64,000 bases of DNA from positions 1-64,000 of the forward strand of contig OZ237737.1 of assembly GCA_965178125.1 (NCBI GenBank). Direction: 5' to 3'. Positions 1 through 10,794 of this stretch are shown in pieces. The DNA is from Bilabrum cf. latius (lineage: Eukaryota > Bigyra: Bicosoecida > Bigyra > Bicosoecida). Position 1 is the stretch's first letter, and each line of letters opens with the position of its first letter. The notes under the pieces were generated by a model. That model did not search any database. It saw only the letters and a list, made by a program, of their open reading frames with translations, and was not told the DNA's origin. The position numbers were made by a program, and so were the translations under genes.

Positions 1-487
1 ACCCTAACCCTAACCCTAACCCTAACCCTAACCCTAACCCTAACCCTAACCCTAACCCTAACCCTAACCCTAACCCTAACCCTAACCCTAACCCTAACCC
101 TAACCCTAACCCTAACCCTAACCCTAACCCTAACCCTAACCCTAACCCTAACCCTAACCCTAACCCTAACCCTAACCCTAACCCTAACCCTAACCCTAAC
201 CCTAACCCTAACCCTAACCCTAACCCTAACCCTAACCCTAACCCTAACCCTAACCCTAACCCTAACCCTAACCCTAACCCTAACCCTAACCCTAACCCTA
301 ACCCTAACCCTAACCCTAACCCTAACCCTAACCCTAACCCTAACCCTAACCCTAACCCTAACCCTAACCCTAACCCTAACCCTAACCCTAACCCTAACCC
401 TAACCCTAACCCTAACCCTAACCCTAACCCTAACCCTAACCCTAACCCTAACCCTAACCCTAACCCTAACCCTAACCCTAACCCTAA
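1..487. repeat. Terminal telomeric repeat tract (CCCTAA)n
   Basis: The window opens with 81 uninterrupted CCCTAA hexamers plus one leading base, with no variant repeats. The C-rich strand runs 5' to 3' from the left edge, so the G-rich TTAGGG strand points out to the chromosome end, as expected for a true left telomere. The tract stops abruptly at the G run that begins the first subtelomeric element. Confidence 0.97.
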
Positions 488-503
488 GGGCAAGCGGAAT
501 CCC

Positions 504-1406
504 ATGGACGACGACGACGACGACGACGAGGAGGATGTCGCGGAGCACAGCGCCACCACGGTCCGGAGGGAGCAAGGCGGGATGGATCTGGACGACTCAG
601 AGTCCAGCGACTCATAGACCGAGCAAGCACTCCACGATCTTCTCAGAGCCAAGCGAGCGGCGGAGGCCGAGAGAAAGGAAAAGGCAAAGGCCAAACTTAA
701 GGCCAGGACCAAGGCCGCGGGCAAGTCGAAGAGCAAGTCGAAGGGCAAGGCGAAGAGCAAGGGTGCCCGATCGGCAGAGCCGTAGGGCAGGCACGCTGAA
801 GCCGCGCCTCTGGCTAAGATGCAACCCAAGCGATCGCCCGTTCTCCAACCGGGCTATGGCGGAGGAGCTCCCCACGCCGTTGAACAGGAGAAGAGGGGAG
901 CAAGTGGCGCAAGGAGTGGAGCAGCAGCATCACTGCCTCGACAGGACTCTGAGGAAGATGAAGAGGACATCGGTGGTCGGTACCACGTAGACGCAGCCGA
1001 AGAGCAGGACGAGGATGAGGCTCCGATAGGGCTCGTGCAGCGGGACGAGGAGGATGGGGACGAGCTGGATGAGGAAGAAGAGAACGAGGCCCAGAACCAG
1101 CAAGACGACTCTGAGAACGACGGTGGAGTGGAGGACAACGGCTTCACTGACTAGCAGCGGCACCTGGTGGACCGCATCCTCGCTGCCTGCGATGACATCG
1201 CGCTGGGCGTCGGCCGGACTCTCGACGACATGCGCGAGGACGTGGAGGAGACAATTGAAGAGAGGGACGACGGGTTGGGCACGCTAGCAGACCTGATGAC
1301 GGCCCTCGAGAAGACGGCGGAAGGAGATCTCAATGCGGCAGGCGTGGACGCTGTTGAGGCGCTCCTGGCAGCTGTCGGTGCGGAACCCTCCTCCGATGAC
1401 GAGTGA
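504..1406 (+). CDS. Subtelomeric element protein, acidic/basic low-complexity, function unknown (copy 1)
   Basis: Reading TAG as Gln gives one open frame of 300 codons ending in TGA. Three TAG codons fall inside it (615, 783, 1152), so a standard-code annotation would break it into pieces. The protein starts with a run of seven Asp, then has a Lys/Ala/Ser-rich basic stretch (about residues 50-90) resembling a histone H1 tail, a long Glu/Asp-rich stretch (about 145-215), and a less biased C-terminal 80 residues rich in Leu, Asp and Glu that could form helices. I see no catalytic motif, signal peptide or membrane segment and no family I recognise. The ATG lies 17 bp after the last telomere repeat and the frame stays open upstream through the telomere as (Asn-Pro)n, so any promoter would have to lie in telomeric repeat or inside the gene. 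A nuclear or chromatin role is only a guess from the charge pattern. It could also be a non-expressed passenger ORF. Confidence 0.6.
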
Positions 1407-1706
1407 AAAGCAGCCAGGCGGATGGCAATTGAGGTCAGTGGCAGCTGGGCCAGCTTGTGAGAGGAGCTTGCCAAAGTGCCAGCCAGTGACCCGTTAGGAC
1501 GGGATAGTAGGAGCCACGTAATACTCTATGAAGTCTTGACTGTAAGCACATGAATACCTGGTATCGAAGCGTTCCTTCAAACAAGTACCATTGAGAACGA
1601 CACCACATCCATATAGTCCATGATCTGAAAGCAACACGTATTTTTCGGACATGATTCCAATCCATCAATCACAATGTCACCAAAAATCACAACAAACCCT
1701 AGGGAT

Positions 1707-2731
1707 CATTTGGCCCATGTTGTGCCCCAAGACCGTCCCAATGCAGTTTGAACCGTCTTCATATGTCCTGTAGTTGCCGAGATCTCAATCCGCGAAAATT
1801 CAGCATGAAATCCTTCATCGGCTCGTATCGGCGCCGCGCGACATAAACGGAACCTGGGGAACATTTGGCCCATGTTGTGCCCCAAGACCGTCCCAATGCA
1901 GTTTGAACGGTCTTCATATGTCCTGTAGTTGCCGAGATCTCAATCCGCGAAAATTCAGCATGAAATCCTTCATCGGCACGTATCGGCGCCGCGCGACATA
2001 AACGGAACCTGGGGAACATTTGGCCCATGTTGTGCCCCAAGACCGTCCCAATGCAGTTTGAACCGTCTTCATATGTCCTGTAGTTGCCGAGATCTCAATC
2101 CGCGAAAATTCAGCATGAAATCCTTCATCGGCACGTATCGGCGCCGCGCGACATAAACGGAACCTGGGGAACATTTGGCCCATGTTGTGCCCCAAGGCCG
2201 TCCCAATGCAGTTTGAACGGTCTTCATATGTCCTGTAGTTGCCGAGATCTCAATCCGCGAAAATTCAGCATGAAATCCTTCATCGGCACGTATCGGCGCC
2301 GCGCGACATAAACGGAACCTGGGGAACATTTGGCCCATGTTGTGCCCCAAGACCGTCCCAATGCAGTTTGAACGGTCTTCATATGTCCTGTAGTTGCCGA
2401 GATCTCAATCCGCGAAAATTCAGCATGAAATCCTTCATCGGCTCGTATCAGCGCCGCGCGACATAAACGGAACCTGGGGAACATTTGGCCCATGTTGTGC
2501 CCCAAGACCGTCCCAATGCAGTTTGAACGGTCTTCATATGTCCTGTAGTTGCCGAGATCTCAATCCGCGAAAATTCAGCATGAAATCCTTCATCGGCACG
2601 TATCGGCGCCGCGCGACATAAACGGAACCTGGGGAACATTTGGCCCATGTTGTGCCCCAAGGCCGTCCCAATGCAGTTTGAACGGTCTTCATATGTCCTG
2701 TAGTTGCCGAGATCTCAATCCGCGAAAATTC
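1707..2731. repeat. 155-bp tandem satellite, 6.6 copies (element copy 1)
   Basis: Six full 155-bp units and a 95-bp partial unit run head to tail, differing at a few positions (GACCG/GGCCG, AACGG/AACCG, CACG/CTCG). Several units carry an 8-bp perfect inverted repeat, AAGACCGT and ACGGTCTT, separated by 15 bp. The unit is not a multiple of three, so the overlapping ORFs seen on both strands are by-products and not genes. Confidence 0.95.
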
Positions 2732-2792
2732 GACAAAAATTGAAGATGAAAATATTTTTTCCCCGACCCTGTCCCTGACTTTATAATAGATA

Positions 2793-3296
2793 CCCTAACC
2801 CTAACCCTAACCCTAACCCTAACCCTAACCCTAACCCTAACCCTAACCCTAACCCTAACCCTAACCCTAACCCTAACCCTAACCCTAACCCTAACCCTAA
2901 CCCTAACCCTAACCCTAACCCTAACCCTAACCCTAACCCTAACCCTAACCCTAACCCTAACCCTAACCCTAACCCTAACCCTAACCCTAACCCTAACCCT
3001 AACCCTAACCCTAACCCTAACCCTAACCCTAACCCTAACCCTAACCCTAACCCTAACCCTAACCCTAACCCTAACCCTAACCCTAACCCTAACCCTAACC
3101 CTAACCCTAACCCTAACCCTAACCCTAACCCTAACCCTAACCCTAACCCTAACCCTAACCCTAACCCTAACCCTAACCCTAACCCTAACCCTAACCCTAA
3201 CCCTAACCCTAACCCTAACCCTAACCCTAACCCTAACCCTAACCCTAACCCTAACCCTAACCCTAACCCTAACCCTAACCCTAACCCTAACCCTAA
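2793..3296. repeat. Interstitial telomeric tract, 84 perfect CCCTAA repeats
   Basis: 504 bp of perfect CCCTAA in the same orientation as the terminal telomere, between element copies 1 and 2. There is not a single degenerate repeat, which is unusual for an old interstitial tract and points to recent formation. Confidence 0.97.
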
Positions 3297-3312
3297 GGGC
3301 AAGCGGAATCCC

Positions 3313-4215
3313 ATGGACGACGACGACGACGACGACGAGGAGGATGTCGCGGAGCACAGCGCCACCACGGTCCGGAGGGAGCAAGGCGGGATGGATCTGG
3401 ACGACTCAGAGTCCAGCGACTCATAGACCGAGCAAGCACTCCACGATCTTCTCAGAGCCAAGCGAGCGGCGGAGGCCGAGAGAAAGGAAAAGGCAAAGGC
3501 CAAACTTAAGGCCAGGACCAAGGCCGCGGGCAAGTCGAAGAGCAAGTCGAAGGGCAAGGCGAAGAGCAAGGGTGCCCGATCGGCAGAGCCGTAGGGCAGG
3601 CACGCTGAAGCCGCGCCTCTGGCTAAGATGCAACCCAAGCGATCGCCCGTTCTCCAACCGGGCTATGGCGGAGGAGCTCCCCACGCCGTTGAACAGGAGA
3701 AGAGGGGAGCAAGTGGCGCAAGGAGTGGAGCAGCAGCATCACTGCCTCGACAGGACTCTGAGGAAGATGAAGAGGACATCGGTGGTCGGTACCACGTAGA
3801 CGCAGCCGAAGAGCAGGACGAGGATGAGGCTCCGATAGGGCTCGTGCAGCGGGACGAGGAGGATGGGGACGAGCTGGATGAGGAAGAAGAGAACGAGGCC
3901 CAGAACCAGCAAGACGACTCTGAGAACGACGGTGGAGTGGAGGACAACGGCTTCACTGACTAGCAGCGGCACCTGGTGGACCGCATCCTCGCTGCCTGCG
4001 ATGACATCGCGCTGGGCGTCGGCCGGACTCTCGACGACATGCGCGAGGACGTGGAGGAGACAATTGAAGAGAGGGACGACGGGTTGGGCACGCTAGCAGA
4101 CCTGATGACGGCCCTCGAGAAGACGGCGGAAGGAGATCTCAATGCGGCAGGCGTGGACGCTGTTGAGGCGCTCCTGGCAGCTGTCGGTGCGGAACCCTCC
4201 TCCGATGACGAGTGA
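3313..4215 (+). CDS. Subtelomeric element protein (copy 2)
   Basis: Identical in translation to the ORF at 504-1406: 300 residues, three in-frame TAG codons read as Gln, TGA stop. The ATG is again 17 bp after a telomeric tract, here an internal one. Function is unknown. Because the copies appear identical, the sequence gives no codon-level sign of purifying selection either way. Confidence 0.58.
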
Positions 4216-4515
4216 AAAGCAGCCAGGCGGATGGCAATTGAGGTCAGTGGCAGCTGGGCCAGCTTGTGAGAGGAGCTTGCCAAAGTGCCAGCCAGTGACC
4301 CGTTAGGACGGGATAGTAGGAGCCACGTAATACTCTATGAAGTCTTGACTGTAAGCACATGAATACCTGGTATCGAAGCGTTCCTTCAAACAAGTACCAT
4401 TGAGAACGACACCACATCCATATAGTCCATGATCTGAAAGCAACACGTATTTTTCGGACATGATTCCAATCCATCAATCACAATGTCACCAAAAATCACA
4501 ACAAACCCTAGGGAT

Positions 4516-5540
4516 CATTTGGCCCATGTTGTGCCCCAAGACCGTCCCAATGCAGTTTGAACCGTCTTCATATGTCCTGTAGTTGCCGAGATCTCAATCC
4601 GCGAAAATTCAGCATGAAATCCTTCATCGGCTCGTATCGGCGCCGCGCGACATAAACGGAACCTGGGGAACATTTGGCCCATGTTGTGCCCCAAGACCGT
4701 CCCAATGCAGTTTGAACGGTCTTCATATGTCCTGTAGTTGCCGAGATCTCAATCCGCGAAAATTCAGCATGAAATCCTTCATCGGCACGTATCGGCGCCG
4801 CGCGACATAAACGGAACCTGGGGAACATTTGGCCCATGTTGTGCCCCAAGACCGTCCCAATGCAGTTTGAACCGTCTTCATATGTCCTGTAGTTGCCGAG
4901 ATCTCAATCCGCGAAAATTCAGCATGAAATCCTTCATCGGCACGTATCGGCGCCGCGCGACATAAACGGAACCTGGGGAACATTTGGCCCATGTTGTGCC
5001 CCAAGGCCGTCCCAATGCAGTTTGAACGGTCTTCATATGTCCTGTAGTTGCCGAGATCTCAATCCGCGAAAATTCAGCATGAAATCCTTCATCGGCACGT
5101 ATCGGCGCCGCGCGACATAAACGGAACCTGGGGAACATTTGGCCCATGTTGTGCCCCAAGACCGTCCCAATGCAGTTTGAACGGTCTTCATATGTCCTGT
5201 AGTTGCCGAGATCTCAATCCGCGAAAATTCAGCATGAAATCCTTCATCGGCTCGTATCAGCGCCGCGCGACATAAACGGAACCTGGGGAACATTTGGCCC
5301 ATGTTGTGCCCCAAGACCGTCCCAATGCAGTTTGAACGGTCTTCATATGTCCTGTAGTTGCCGAGATCTCAATCCGCGAAAATTCAGCATGAAATCCTTC
5401 ATCGGCACGTATCGGCGCCGCGCGACATAAACGGAACCTGGGGAACATTTGGCCCATGTTGTGCCCCAAGGCCGTCCCAATGCAGTTTGAACGGTCTTCA
5501 TATGTCCTGTAGTTGCCGAGATCTCAATCCGCGAAAATTC
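4516..5540. repeat. 155-bp tandem satellite (element copy 2)
   Basis: The same 6.6-unit 155-bp array as at 1707-2731, with the unit variants in the same order. Confidence 0.95.
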
Positions 5541-5601
5541 GACAAAAATTGAAGATGAAAATATTTTTTCCCCGACCCTGTCCCTGACTTTATAATAGAT
5601 A

Positions 5602-6201
5602 CCCTAACCCTAACCCTAACCCTAACCCTAACCCTAACCCTAACCCTAACCCTAACCCTAACCCTAACCCTAACCCTAACCCTAACCCTAACCCTAACCC
5701 TAACCCTAACCCTAACCCTAACCCTAACCCTAACCCTAACCCTAACCCTAACCCTAACCCTAACCCTAACCCTAACCCTAACCCTAACCCTAACCCTAAC
5801 CCTAACCCTAACCCTAACCCTAACCCTAACCCTAACCCTAACCCTAACCCTAACCCTAACCCTAACCCTAACCCTAACCCTAACCCTAACCCTAACCCTA
5901 ACCCTAACCCTAACCCTAACCCTAACCCTAACCCTAACCCTAACCCTAACCCTAACCCTAACCCTAACCCTAACCCTAACCCTAACCCTAACCCTAACCC
6001 TAACCCTAACCCTAACCCTAACCCTAACCCTAACCCTAACCCTAACCCTAACCCTAACCCTAACCCTAACCCTAACCCTAACCCTAACCCTAACCCTAAC
6101 CCTAACCCTAACCCTAACCCTAACCCTAACCCTAACCCTAACCCTAACCCTAACCCTAACCCTAACCCTAACCCTAACCCTAACCCTAACCCTAACCCTA
6201 A
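5602..6201. repeat. Interstitial telomeric tract, 100 perfect CCCTAA repeats
   Basis: 600 bp of uninterrupted CCCTAA between element copies 2 and 3. It is longer than the terminal tract in this window. Tract length differs between junctions while the elements do not, so telomeric tracts vary faster than the elements. Confidence 0.97.
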
Positions 6202-6217
6202 GGGCAAGCGGAATCCC

Positions 6218-7120
6218 ATGGACGACGACGACGACGACGACGAGGAGGATGTCGCGGAGCACAGCGCCACCACGGTCCGGAGGGAGCAAGGCGGGATGGA
6301 TCTGGACGACTCAGAGTCCAGCGACTCATAGACCGAGCAAGCACTCCACGATCTTCTCAGAGCCAAGCGAGCGGCGGAGGCCGAGAGAAAGGAAAAGGCA
6401 AAGGCCAAACTTAAGGCCAGGACCAAGGCCGCGGGCAAGTCGAAGAGCAAGTCGAAGGGCAAGGCGAAGAGCAAGGGTGCCCGATCGGCAGAGCCGTAGG
6501 GCAGGCACGCTGAAGCCGCGCCTCTGGCTAAGATGCAACCCAAGCGATCGCCCGTTCTCCAACCGGGCTATGGCGGAGGAGCTCCCCACGCCGTTGAACA
6601 GGAGAAGAGGGGAGCAAGTGGCGCAAGGAGTGGAGCAGCAGCATCACTGCCTCGACAGGACTCTGAGGAAGATGAAGAGGACATCGGTGGTCGGTACCAC
6701 GTAGACGCAGCCGAAGAGCAGGACGAGGATGAGGCTCCGATAGGGCTCGTGCAGCGGGACGAGGAGGATGGGGACGAGCTGGATGAGGAAGAAGAGAACG
6801 AGGCCCAGAACCAGCAAGACGACTCTGAGAACGACGGTGGAGTGGAGGACAACGGCTTCACTGACTAGCAGCGGCACCTGGTGGACCGCATCCTCGCTGC
6901 CTGCGATGACATCGCGCTGGGCGTCGGCCGGACTCTCGACGACATGCGCGAGGACGTGGAGGAGACAATTGAAGAGAGGGACGACGGGTTGGGCACGCTA
7001 GCAGACCTGATGACGGCCCTCGAGAAGACGGCGGAAGGAGATCTCAATGCGGCAGGCGTGGACGCTGTTGAGGCGCTCCTGGCAGCTGTCGGTGCGGAAC
7101 CCTCCTCCGATGACGAGTGA
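6218..7120 (+). CDS. Subtelomeric element protein (copy 3)
   Basis: Third copy of the 300-residue ORF, identical in translation to the first two, with three in-frame TAG codons and a TGA stop. It again starts 17 bp after a telomeric tract. Function is unknown. Confidence 0.58.
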
Positions 7121-7420
7121 AAAGCAGCCAGGCGGATGGCAATTGAGGTCAGTGGCAGCTGGGCCAGCTTGTGAGAGGAGCTTGCCAAAGTGCCAGCCAG
7201 TGACCCGTTAGGACGGGATAGTAGGAGCCACGTAATACTCTATGAAGTCTTGACTGTAAGCACATGAATACCTGGTATCGAAGCGTTCCTTCAAACAAGT
7301 ACCATTGAGAACGACACCACATCCATATAGTCCATGATCTGAAAGCAACACGTATTTTTCGGACATGATTCCAATCCATCAATCACAATGTCACCAAAAA
7401 TCACAACAAACCCTAGGGAT

Positions 7421-8445
7421 CATTTGGCCCATGTTGTGCCCCAAGACCGTCCCAATGCAGTTTGAACCGTCTTCATATGTCCTGTAGTTGCCGAGATCTC
7501 AATCCGCGAAAATTCAGCATGAAATCCTTCATCGGCTCGTATCGGCGCCGCGCGACATAAACGGAACCTGGGGAACATTTGGCCCATGTTGTGCCCCAAG
7601 ACCGTCCCAATGCAGTTTGAACGGTCTTCATATGTCCTGTAGTTGCCGAGATCTCAATCCGCGAAAATTCAGCATGAAATCCTTCATCGGCACGTATCGG
7701 CGCCGCGCGACATAAACGGAACCTGGGGAACATTTGGCCCATGTTGTGCCCCAAGACCGTCCCAATGCAGTTTGAACCGTCTTCATATGTCCTGTAGTTG
7801 CCGAGATCTCAATCCGCGAAAATTCAGCATGAAATCCTTCATCGGCACGTATCGGCGCCGCGCGACATAAACGGAACCTGGGGAACATTTGGCCCATGTT
7901 GTGCCCCAAGGCCGTCCCAATGCAGTTTGAACGGTCTTCATATGTCCTGTAGTTGCCGAGATCTCAATCCGCGAAAATTCAGCATGAAATCCTTCATCGG
8001 CACGTATCGGCGCCGCGCGACATAAACGGAACCTGGGGAACATTTGGCCCATGTTGTGCCCCAAGACCGTCCCAATGCAGTTTGAACGGTCTTCATATGT
8101 CCTGTAGTTGCCGAGATCTCAATCCGCGAAAATTCAGCATGAAATCCTTCATCGGCTCGTATCAGCGCCGCGCGACATAAACGGAACCTGGGGAACATTT
8201 GGCCCATGTTGTGCCCCAAGACCGTCCCAATGCAGTTTGAACGGTCTTCATATGTCCTGTAGTTGCCGAGATCTCAATCCGCGAAAATTCAGCATGAAAT
8301 CCTTCATCGGCACGTATCGGCGCCGCGCGACATAAACGGAACCTGGGGAACATTTGGCCCATGTTGTGCCCCAAGGCCGTCCCAATGCAGTTTGAACGGT
8401 CTTCATATGTCCTGTAGTTGCCGAGATCTCAATCCGCGAAAATTC
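7421..8445. repeat. 155-bp tandem satellite (element copy 3)
   Basis: The same 155-bp array as in the other two element copies. Confidence 0.95.
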
Positions 8446-8506
8446 GACAAAAATTGAAGATGAAAATATTTTTTCCCCGACCCTGTCCCTGACTTTATAA
8501 TAGATA

Positions 8507-9028
8507 CCCTAACCCTAACCCTAACCCTAACCCTAACCCTAACCCTAACCCTAACCCTAACCCTAACCCTAACCCTAACCCTAACCCTAACCCTAACCCT
8601 AACCCTAACCCTAACCCTAACCCTAACCCTAACCCTAACCCTAACCCTAACCCTAACCCTAACCCTAACCCTAACCCTAACCCTAACCCTAACCCTAACC
8701 CTAACCCTAACCCTAACCCTAACCCTAACCCTAACCCTAACCCTAACCCTAACCCTAACCCTAACCCTAACCCTAACCCTAACCCTAACCCTAACCCTAA
8801 CCCTAACCCTAACCCTAACCCTAACCCTAACCCTAACCCTAACCCTAACCCTAACCCTAACCCTAACCCTAACCCTAACCCTAACCCTAACCCTAACCCT
8901 AACCCTAACCCTAACCCTAACCCTAACCCTAACCCTAACCCTAACCCTAACCCTAACCCTAACCCTAACCCTAACCCTAACCCTAACCCTAACCCTAACC
9001 CTAACCCTAACCCTAACCCTAACCCTAA
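8507..9028. repeat. Interstitial telomeric tract, 87 perfect CCCTAA repeats
   Basis: 522 bp of perfect CCCTAA forming the inner border of the element block. It passes into CTAACTCTAGTTGG and then the 47-bp minisatellite, so this is probably the original chromosome-side telomere junction onto which the elements were added. Confidence 0.96.
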
Positions 9029-9037
9029 CTCTAGTTG

Positions 9038-9303
9038 GTGTTTGGGGGACATGTTGAGCGTGCGGCGGGTGGGAGGGCCTGTGGGTGTTTGGGGGACATG
9101 TTAAGCGTGCGACGGGTGGGAGGGCCTGTGGGTGTTTGGGGGACATGTTGAGCGTGCGGCGGGTGGGAGGGCCTGTGGGTGTTTGGGGGACATGTTAAGC
9201 GTGCGGCGGGTGGGAGGGCCTGTTGGTGTTTGGGGGACATGTTGAGCGTGCGGCGGGTGGGAGGGCCTGTGGGTGTTTGGGGGACATATTGAGCGTGCGG
9301 TGG
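9038..9303. repeat. 47-bp G-rich minisatellite, about 5.7 copies
   Basis: Units beginning GTGTTTGGGGGACATG repeat every 47 bp at 9038, 9085, 9132, 9179, 9226 and 9273, with few substitutions. The plus strand is G-rich with GGGGG and GGGAGGG runs. The open frame on the minus strand results from composition and I do not call it a gene. The 57 bp between it and the dehydrogenase stop show nothing. Confidence 0.93.
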
Positions 9304-9360
9304 ATAACGGTGAACATGACAACTGGCCGATAGAACTCAATCAATACTCTGCTCTCTTAT

Positions 9361-10794
9361 TCAAAGTGCGGCCTCATATATACCAACGATATCCTCCGTG
9401 GACAACCGGATGGGGTTGTTCCCAAGCCTAACGGGGTCGACCGCTTGTGCCAGTGACTCAATGTCGGCCCTGTCTACCCCTGCCTCTGACAGCGTGGCCG
9501 GCAGCTTGAACTAGCGAAGCCAGGCACGCATGGCCTTCGGGGCTTCCTCAGGACTGACAGTCCCCCCCTGTTCCGCTAGCCACGAACACGACTCTCGCAC
9601 AGCAGCCAACACCTGTTCCGCCCCTGCAGGGTGGTTGCAAGCATCCGAGTTGACTCTACCCGCGATGATATCCGTGGCAATGGCAGCATTGGCCCGGGCA
9701 ACATGGCCGAGAGTGAGGCACACCGCAAGCCCATGTGGTACTCCATACCTCTGCGTGAGCTGGTAGGACAGCGCATGCCCCGCCGTGGTCTTGCACTCGG
9801 AGATGGCACGGCCTGCCATGTAGGATGCTCGACTCACTGCGTGTACCGCCCCGCCTGATGCTGATTCCATGTCTTGCTACGCCCCCGTCCAGTCCTCTTC
9901 GACTGCATCCTGCCAGCTGAACCGGCGGGCGCCGTCCGTCGCGACTTTGCTCAACGCAGAGATCCGGCGAAGCAGCTCTGCATCGGGGCTCTGCCGCAGC
10001 GCTGCGAGGCGAGTATTGCTGCAGGAATGTAGCTTCTCGGCCACTGCAACTGCTTCAGGCAGCTGCGCGATAATGACCTGCCCGCCCTGCCTGGCCGCCT
10101 CGATGCCCACCGCAGTTGCCCCGCTTGCCCACCGCGCCTCCATGCAGTGGGCAAGCGCGTCCAAGCCAGTCACGGCGGCAATGCTGGGTGGCATGCTCTA
10201 CTTGAGAGATGCGTCCAGTATGACGCGCGCTGGCAAGAGGCCAGGATGATCCACTGATCGTTTCTTCCCGTTGTCATAGATGGCTGCAAATTGTGTGGCC
10301 TCGCTACCCGTGCCACTCGTAGTAGGGCATGCAATCAAGGGGAGTGGATTCACATCTGGTGCTGGTTTACCGCGGGCTACCTGGTAGGCCTCCGTCTAAT
10401 CAGGACACGCAGCTACAAGGGCCGCCACTTTGGCAACGTCCAATGCGGATCCACCTCCAATAGCAATAACAACATCTGTGTCGGTTGCGCGGCATAGTCT
10501 TGCTGCGACTTCAGCTTCCTCGCACTTTGGATTGGGGGAAAAGTCCGTGAATATAGAAATTCGTCCAGATTTCCCGGCTGCAACTGCAGCCGAAACCCAA
10601 GGTGCGAAAACTGCACCGGATCCTTGCGTTGCACCTTTGTCGACGACCAATAATACTGATGATCCCAACCCGATACTTTGGTTTATTCCAAACTACAAGT
10701 CGGTGTAAGTTGCACTAAAATTTGATTCAGCGCCTTCTACTTGAATAACCTTGCTGGCGTGCGTTCTAGTCTTGGACGCTCTGCTAGTCGACAT
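9361..10794 (-). CDS. Iron-dependent alcohol dehydrogenase family protein
   Basis: A single exon of 477 residues, ATG at 10794 and TGA at 9361-9363, with five in-frame TAG codons. It has the dehydroquinate synthase-like/iron-ADH fold signatures: the NAD-binding [10 protein letters not shown] loop, TTSGTGSE, and all four family metal ligands in order (Asp and His of DALAHCME, His of [10 protein letters not shown], His of YGVPHG). The family oxidises or reduces short alcohols and aldehydes with NAD(P)H. The [10 protein letters not shown]...YGVPHG pattern looks closer to bacterial phosphonoacetaldehyde or maleylacetate reductases than to mitochondrial ADHFE1, but the substrate cannot be read from sequence. 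The N-terminal 15 residues are basic and Ser/Thr-rich, so mitochondrial targeting is possible. It is the first single-copy gene inside the subtelomere, has no intron, and is a reasonable candidate for transfer from bacteria. Confidence 0.88.

Larger units (their letters stand above)
488..2792 (+). repeat. Subtelomeric Y'-like element, copy 1
   Basis: A 2,305-bp unit bounded on both sides by perfect telomeric tracts. In order it contains a 300-codon ORF, about 300 bp of unassigned sequence (1407-1706), 6.6 copies of a 155-bp satellite, and an AT-rich tail ending in TATAATAGATA just before the next telomeric tract. The same unit recurs at 3297 and 6202 with no difference that I could see, including the order of the satellite variants. 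This means the whole unit, not its parts, was amplified. Confidence 0.92.
3297..5601 (+). repeat. Subtelomeric Y'-like element, copy 2
   Basis: Same 2,305-bp unit as copy 1, shifted by exactly 2,809 bp. It shows the same ORF, the same unassigned 300 bp after it (4216-4515), and the same satellite array with the same order of variants. Confidence 0.92.
6202..8506 (+). repeat. Subtelomeric Y'-like element, copy 3
   Basis: Third copy of the 2,305-bp unit, shifted 2,905 bp from copy 2. The extra 96 bp lies entirely in the longer telomeric tract. Unassigned sequence after the ORF spans 7121-7420. Confidence 0.92.

Noticed and set aside
1759-2660. Series of 75- to 93-codon ORFs on both strands in the 155-bp satellite
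   Set aside because: They recur every 155 bp, overlap each other on opposite strands, and the unit length is not a multiple of three.
1707-2731. CRISPR-like array
   Set aside because: The whole 155-bp unit is conserved with no variable spacers, and this is a eukaryotic telomere.
2689-9146. Long minus-strand ORFs encoding (Arg-Val)n and (Leu-Gly)n
   Set aside because: They are translations of the telomeric hexamer in frames without a stop and carry no independent coding signal.
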